From: an uncultured Eubacteriales bacterium | GTDB taxonomy: Bacteria; Bacillota; Clostridia; Oscillospirales; Oscillospiraceae | NCBI GenBank assembly: GCA_900549885.1 | Contig: URQA01000020.1 | Span: 1 to 26,629 of the forward strand | Direction: 5' to 3' | Length of the DNA: 26,629 bases | Part shown: one piece after another, positions 22,672 through 26,629 of the stretch | How positions within the stretch are numbered: position 1 is the stretch's first letter | How the letters are laid out: each line of letters opens with the position of its first letter | Translations under genes and position numbers: made by a program | The notes under the pieces: model-generated | Databases searched by the model: none | What the model was told of the DNA's origin: nothing | The model's input: only the letters and a program-made list of their open reading frames with translations

Positions 22672-24824
22672 TGGATAAACTTCGTTATCTCGCACATGTG
22701 GCAGAAGATGGCCGGGAGCAAACCGTATTGGCGCATCTGGAAGGTACTGCGGCACTGTGCGCCGCCTTTGCAGCAGGATTTGATGCCGGAGAACAGGGGC
22801 GCTTGGCCGGACTGGCCCACGACATTGGGAAATACTCCGATACCTTCCAGCGGCGGATCCGTGGTTCACCGGAACAGGTGGACCATGCCACTGCCGGTGC
22901 CTTTGAGTGCATGAAGCTGGGGCAGCCCCTGGCCGCCTTCGCTGTGGCGGGGCACCACGGCGGCCTGCCTGACGGCGGAGGCCGAGGGGACAGCTCAGAT
23001 CAGGGTACCTTCTTTGGCCGCATGAGCAGGGCCGCACAGGGTAAGCTGGTCGATTACAGTGCCTGGAGCAGGGAGCTATCCCTTCCCTCCACAGCTGTTC
23101 CAAGCAGCGCGGTGGACAAGCTAGCGGGAATGTTTTTCACCCGGATGCTGTTCTCCTGCCTTGTGGATGCGGACTACACCGACACGGGCGAATTTATGGA
23201 GGGTCAAACTTTTGGCATTGGTGAAACGGCGTCCATAGAAGAGCTTTGGGCGCGGCTCCAGTCCTACATATCCGGCTGGTTCCCGCCAAAAGGGGAGCTG
23301 AACGCCAAACGCTGCGCCATCCTGGAACAGTGCATCCGGCAAGGGCAGGAACGAAAACCGGGCCTGTATACCTTGACCGTGCCCACCGGAGGGGGCAAGA
23401 CCGTGGCCTCTCTGGCCTTCGCCCTGGCACAGGCAAAGGCCAGGGGGATGAAACGGGTGGTATACGTCATTCCGTATACCTCCATCATCGAGCAGACTGC
23501 CGATACCTTCCGAACCATCTTAGGGCCTGAAAACGTGCTGGAGCACCACTCCGGCATCCAGTTCGACCTACCTGAGGATGGGGTGTCCACCCCGGAGACC
23601 GAGCGGCTGACCCGGGCTGCCGAGACCTGGGATATGCCGGTGGTGGTGACCACTGCAGTGCAGTTTTTTGAGTCGCTCTTTTCCAACATGCCCTCCCAAT
23701 GCCGCAAGCTGCATAACCTGGCCCAAAGCGTGATCATTTTTGACGAGGCCCAGATGCTCCCGGTGCCCTACCTGCGCCCCTGCGTCTGGGCCATCGCCCA
23801 GCTGGTCAAGGACTACGGCGCATCCGCCGTTCTGTGTACGGCCACCCAGCCTGCCCTCTCCCCTCTCTTTCAGGAATTTGCCCCAGAACTGCCTATGGAG
23901 GAGTTGTGTCCTATAAAGCCGGAGGAATGGGACGCCTTCCGCCGGGTGACGTTTCGGAAGGTAGGAAAGCTGTCTCACGAGGAACTGGCGATGAAACTCC
24001 AGGAAAAGGGGCAGGTCCTGTGCGTGGTCAACACCAGGGCGGCCGCCCAGGAGATATTCCAAAGGCTCACAGGCGAGGGAAATTTCCACCTCTCCACTCT
24101 CATGTATCCCGCCCACAGGCGGGCGGTCCTGGATGAAGTGCGTCGGCGGCTCAGAGAAGGTCTCCCGTGCCGGGTGGTGTCCACCTCTCTCATCGAGGCC
24201 GGGGTGGACGTGGACTTCCCGGCGGTGTACCGGGATGAGGCGGGGCTGGACTCCATCCTCCAGGCCGCTGGGCGGTGCAACCGGGAGGGCAAGCGCCCTC
24301 CGGAGGACAGCATCGTCACCATCTTTCAGGGAGAAGATCCACCTCCCCGTCTGTTTGAGACCTCCATCGGCGCCGGGAAGATCGTCCTGGATCACTGCCA
24401 GGACGTCAGTTCCCGAGCGGCCATACACACCTATTTCTCCACGTTGCTGGATTTGAAAGGCGCGGAAGCTCAGGATGCCCACCACATCCTGCCGCTGATG
24501 GAATCGGAGTTCTTCCCCTTCCGCACTGTGGCGGAGCGGTTCCATCTGATTGAAAGCCCCACCACAACCGTGTACCTTCCTCTGGAGGAGGGCGCCGGAC
24601 TTGTGGAATTGCTGCGGAGCGGTCAATACAGCCGCACACTGTACCGCCGCCTGGGGCAATACGGCGTGTCGGTCTATCCGCAGCATTTAGCGGCATTGGA
24701 GCAGGCAGGGGCGCTGGAGCATCTGGAGGACGGCTCCGTGGTCCTGCGGGATATTGGGCTGTATACACAGACTACCGGGCTGACTCTGGAGCCCAGCGGT
24801 GGAAATGCCCTGTTCATCGGATAG
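22671..24824 (+). CDS. cas3: type I-C CRISPR nuclease-helicase Cas3 (HD + helicase)
   Basis: This 717-residue protein has an N-terminal HD nuclease domain: His22, the HD pair H50-D51 with K54, H72, and HHGG at 95-98. A superfamily-2 helicase follows: Walker A PTGGGKT at 238-244, DEAQ box IIFDEAQ, motif III TATQP, STSLIEAGVDVDF, and motif VI QAAGRCNREG. All expected catalytic residues are visible. It is recruited by Cascade to a matched target, which it unwinds and degrades. The HD-helicase fusion followed by cas5 and cas8c is the type I-C layout. The ribosome binding site GGAG lies 8 nt before ATG 22671. No frameshift is seen in contrast to the decayed DNA just upstream. Confidence 0.96.
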   Translation: MDKLRYLAHVAEDGREQTVLAHLEGTAALCAAFAAGFDAGEQGRLAGLAHDIGKYSDTFQRRIRGSPEQVDHATAGAFECMKLGQPLAAFAVAGHHGGLPDGGGRGDSSDQGTFFGRMSRAAQGKLVDYSAWSRELSLPSTAVPSSAVDKLAGMFFTRMLFSCLVDADYTDTGEFMEGQTFGIGETASIEELWARLQSYISGWFPPKGELNAKRCAILEQCIRQGQERKPGLYTLTVPTGGGKTVASLAFALAQAKARGMKRVVYVIPYTSIIEQTADTFRTILGPENVLEHHSGIQFDLPEDGVSTPETERLTRAAETWDMPVVVTTAVQFFESLFSNMPSQCRKLHNLAQSVIIFDEAQMLPVPYLRPCVWAIAQLVKDYGASAVLCTATQPALSPLFQEFAPELPMEELCPIKPEEWDAFRRVTFRKVGKLSHEELAMKLQEKGQVLCVVNTRAAAQEIFQRLTGEGNFHLSTLMYPAHRRAVLDEVRRRLREGLPCRVVSTSLIEAGVDVDFPAVYRDEAGLDSILQAAGRCNREGKRPPEDSIVTIFQGEDPPPRLFETSIGAGKIVLDHCQDVSSRAAIHTYFSTLLDLKGAEAQDAHHILPLMESEFFPFRTVAERFHLIESPTTTVYLPLEEGAGLVELLRSGQYSRTLYRRLGQYGVSVYPQHLAALEQAGALEHLEDGSVVLRDIGLYTQTTGLTLEPSGGNALFIG

Positions 24825-24919
24825 GCCGGAGAATCCATTGAAATACCTATACCAAAATCTGTCTATGGAGCGGTACGCTGCTCCACCCTTCCACAAACGA
24901 AAGAAAGGAGTGCATGCTG

Positions 24920-25582
24920 ATGCCCATCTCTTTGGAGGTCTGGGGGGACTACGCCCTCTTCACCAGACCGGAGATGAAGGTGGAACGGGTCAGCTATGAT
25001 GTCATGACCCCTTCGGCAGCCCGGGGGCTGATCGAGGCAATTTACTGGCATCCGGGGCTGCGGTGGGTGATCGACTGCATCCACGTGTGCGCGCCGATCC
25101 GGTTCACCAATCTGCGGCGCAATGAGGTGAAGTCCACTCTCTCCGCCCGGTCTGTCCGCACCGTCATGGAACGCGGGACCGGAGAGCTGTATCTCTGTAC
25201 TGCCAACGACATCCAGCAGCGGGCGGCGCTGCTGCTGCGGGATGTGCACTATGTCATTGAGGCCCATTTTGATGTGACGGACAAAGCCGCTCCCGGGGAT
25301 AACCCGGGCAAGTTCCAGGACATTGTCAAGCGCCGCATCCAGCGGGGGCAGTTCTATCATCAGCCCTGCTTCGGCTGCCGGGAATTTCCCGCCCAGTTCC
25401 GTTGGTGCGAGGAGCCGCCGCCCTGTCCGGAGGAGCTGAAAGGGCCAAGGGATCTGGGCTGGATGCTGTATGACATGGATTACACGAACCCGGAGGATAT
25501 CCGCCCCCTGTTCTTCCGGGCGTCTCTGGAAGACGGCGTCCTGCGGGTCCCTGGTCGGAACAGCAGGGAGGTGCGGGGATGA
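24920..25582 (+). CDS. cas5c: type I-C Cas5 (Cas5c/Cas5d), crRNA-processing Cascade subunit
   Basis: This protein of about 220 residues starts at ATG 24920, with AAGGAG 9 nt upstream. The in-frame ATG at 24914 is only 3 nt from that site and less likely. It has the Cas5c beginning (ISLEVWGDYALFTRPEMKVE and SYDVMTPSAARGLIEAIYWH) and the family RAMP-type core, with LRDVHYVIEAHFDV and GRNSREVRG at the end. In type I-C, which lacks Cas6, Cas5c itself cuts the pre-crRNA and holds the 5' handle. The length is normal. A gap of 95 nt separates it from cas3, and it overlaps cas8c by 4 nt. Confidence 0.93.
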   Translation: MPISLEVWGDYALFTRPEMKVERVSYDVMTPSAARGLIEAIYWHPGLRWVIDCIHVCAPIRFTNLRRNEVKSTLSARSVRTVMERGTGELYLCTANDIQQRAALLLRDVHYVIEAHFDVTDKAAPGDNPGKFQDIVKRRIQRGQFYHQPCFGCREFPAQFRWCEEPPPCPEELKGPRDLGWMLYDMDYTNPEDIRPLFFRASLEDGVLRVPGRNSREVRG

Positions 25583-26629
25583 TCTTACAGGCGCTGACCG
25601 ACTACTACCGGGTACTGGAACAGGCCGGGAAGATCGACGCCCCCGGCTGGGCGCCGGTGAAGGTGTCCTATGCGCTGCTGCTCTCGGAAAACGGCACGCT
25701 GGAGCAGGTGATTGACATTCAGACGGAACAGCCGCGGGGAAAGAAGATGGTTTCCGCGCCGCAGATCCTCTCCCTCCCCGCGCCTGTGAAACGAACGGTG
25801 GGAGTGGCCGCCAACTTCCTCTGCGACAACGCCGGTTATCTGCTGGGGATCGACAGCAAGGGCAAGCCCCAGCGGACGCGGGAGTGCTTTGAAGCCAGCA
25901 GATCGCTGCACGAACAGCTGCTGGCGGGTGTAGACTCCCCCGCCGCCCGGGCAGTCGCCGCTTTCTTCCGCTCTTGGGACCCCGAGACAGCCCGGGAACA
26001 CCCCGCTCTGGCGGAGCATCTGGAGGATATTCTCTCCGGCGGCAACCTGATCTTCCGCACCCTGGACGGCTATGTCCACAGGGACCCCGCCGTCCGGAGG
26101 GCCTGGGACGCGTTTTATCAGGCCGAGGGGGATGGTCCTCAGGGGATCTGCTTGGTCACCGGGCAGCCGGGACCGGTGGAAAGCGTCCACCCCGCCATCA
26201 AAAATGTGGCGGGTGCCCAGTCCAGCGGAGCGGCCCTGGTGTCCTTCAACGCCCCGGCCTTCTGCTCCTACGGAAAGGAGCAGAACCTCAACGCTCCCAC
26301 CGGCAAGTATGCGGCATTTGCATATACCTCTGCATTGAACGCACTCCTGGCCGACCGGGAACACGTCTTTCGCGTGGGCGATGCTACCGTCGTCTGCTGG
26401 GCCAGAAGCGGAGAGCGGGGATATCAGGACGTCTTTCAGATGTTTTTCTCCGATTTCTATGACGAAACGGACCTGAAAGGGCTGGTCGGCGCCTTGTGTC
26501 AGGGCAATCCGGTGGTCTACGACGAGACAAAACTGGACCCCAGCATGGACTTTTACATCCTGGGCCTGTCTCCCAATTCCGCCCGCCTGTCGGTGCGGTT
26601 TTTCCTCCACAATACGTTCGGCGGGTTTC
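25579..26629 (+). CDS. cas8c: type I-C Cas8c (Csd1), N-terminal part, runs off right edge
   Basis: ATG 25579 overlaps the cas5 stop as ATGA. The frame stays open to the window end, giving about 350 of an expected 550-650 residues. It begins MILQALTDYYRVLEQAGKID and shows Csd1 features: YALLLSENG, PQILSLPAPVKRTVGVAANF, CDNAGYLLGID and CLVTGQPGPVESVHPAIKNV. ECFEASRSLHEQLLAG and GAALVSFNAPAFCSYGKEQN also fit. It is the large Cascade subunit that recognises the PAM and recruits Cas3. The next genes are expected to be cas7, cas4, cas1, cas2 and then the array, all outside the window. Confidence 0.93.
   Translation, partial: MILQALTDYYRVLEQAGKIDAPGWAPVKVSYALLLSENGTLEQVIDIQTEQPRGKKMVSAPQILSLPAPVKRTVGVAANFLCDNAGYLLGIDSKGKPQRTRECFEASRSLHEQLLAGVDSPAARAVAAFFRSWDPETAREHPALAEHLEDILSGGNLIFRTLDGYVHRDPAVRRAWDAFYQAEGDGPQGICLVTGQPGPVESVHPAIKNVAGAQSSGAALVSFNAPAFCSYGKEQNLNAPTGKYAAFAYTSALNALLADREHVFRVGDATVVCWARSGERGYQDVFQMFFSDFYDETDLKGLVGALCQGNPVVYDETKLDPSMDFYILGLSPNSARLSVRFFLHNTFGGF

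Noticed and set aside
23568..24686. 372-aa open frame on the minus strand across cas3
   Set aside because: It lies wholly inside cas3, has no recognisable domain and its composition mirrors the GC-rich coding strand; it is a shadow frame.
25585..26610. 341-aa minus-strand frame across cas8c
   Set aside because: It is antisense to a clear Cas8c coding region and shows only low-complexity Gly/Arg/Val sequence.

Overview
The window looks like a chromosomal stretch of a gut-type Clostridia, most likely Oscillospiraceae (the Flavonifractor / Lawsonibacter / Intestinimonas kind). The reasons are GC-rich coding DNA with AT-rich islands, Firmicutes-style AAGGAGG ribosome binding sites, an ECF-type sigma/DUF4367 pair, a DUF6809-xis-int mobile module, and flavoenzyme reductases beside an oligopeptide-type ABC transporter. 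The taxon is inferred, not measured.

Layout, left to right. (1) 1-1960, minus strand: an ABC export-type pair, a permease running off the left edge and a frameshifted ATPase, with a good promoter. (2) 2244-5040, minus strand: ECF-type sigma factor, membrane DUF4367 partner, two secreted proteins and a small membrane protein. The first secreted-protein gene has its Shine-Dalgarno sequence locked in a perfect 10-bp stem. (3) 5110-5357, plus strand: a compact unit of promoter, tiny zinc-ribbon gene and 40-bp palindromic terminator. (4) 5442-6182, minus strand: two XRE regulators, one with a palindromic operator and one frameshifted. (5) 6183-9720: a noncoding inverted-repeat element, then decayed genes: an alpha/beta hydrolase, a probable relaxase tail, an intact excisionase-like gene and DUF6809 gene, and a tyrosine integrase with one frameshift and two stops. 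(6) 9866-21149, minus strand: an intact locus of LysR regulator, lipoprotein binding protein, two permeases, a fused two-domain ATPase, an orphan membrane-anchored 5'-nucleotidase C-terminal-like domain, an Old Yellow Enzyme/dienoyl-CoA-reductase-type flavoenzyme and a fumarate-reductase-type flavoprotein. (7) 21384-22156: two more decayed genes, one a GNAT acetyltransferase. (8) 22671-26629, plus strand: the start of a type I-C CRISPR-Cas operon (cas3, cas5, cas8c), running off the right edge. No CRISPR array lies inside the window.

How the genes work together. The central locus reads as an import-and-reduce system. The lipoprotein and ABC proteins would bring in a small molecule, and the two cytoplasmic flavoenzymes would reduce a conjugated or activated double bond, under LysR control. 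The membrane-anchored 5'-nucleotidase-like ligand-binding domain, without its catalytic half, sits in the middle of this operon with 4-nt and 1-nt gene overlaps and has no obvious explanation. It is the best candidate for something undescribed. The sigma/secreted-protein cluster with a sequestered ribosome binding site is the second.

At least seven genes are broken while the transporter/reductase and cas operons are intact. This suggests that selection keeps those two operons while the accessory DNA around them decays.
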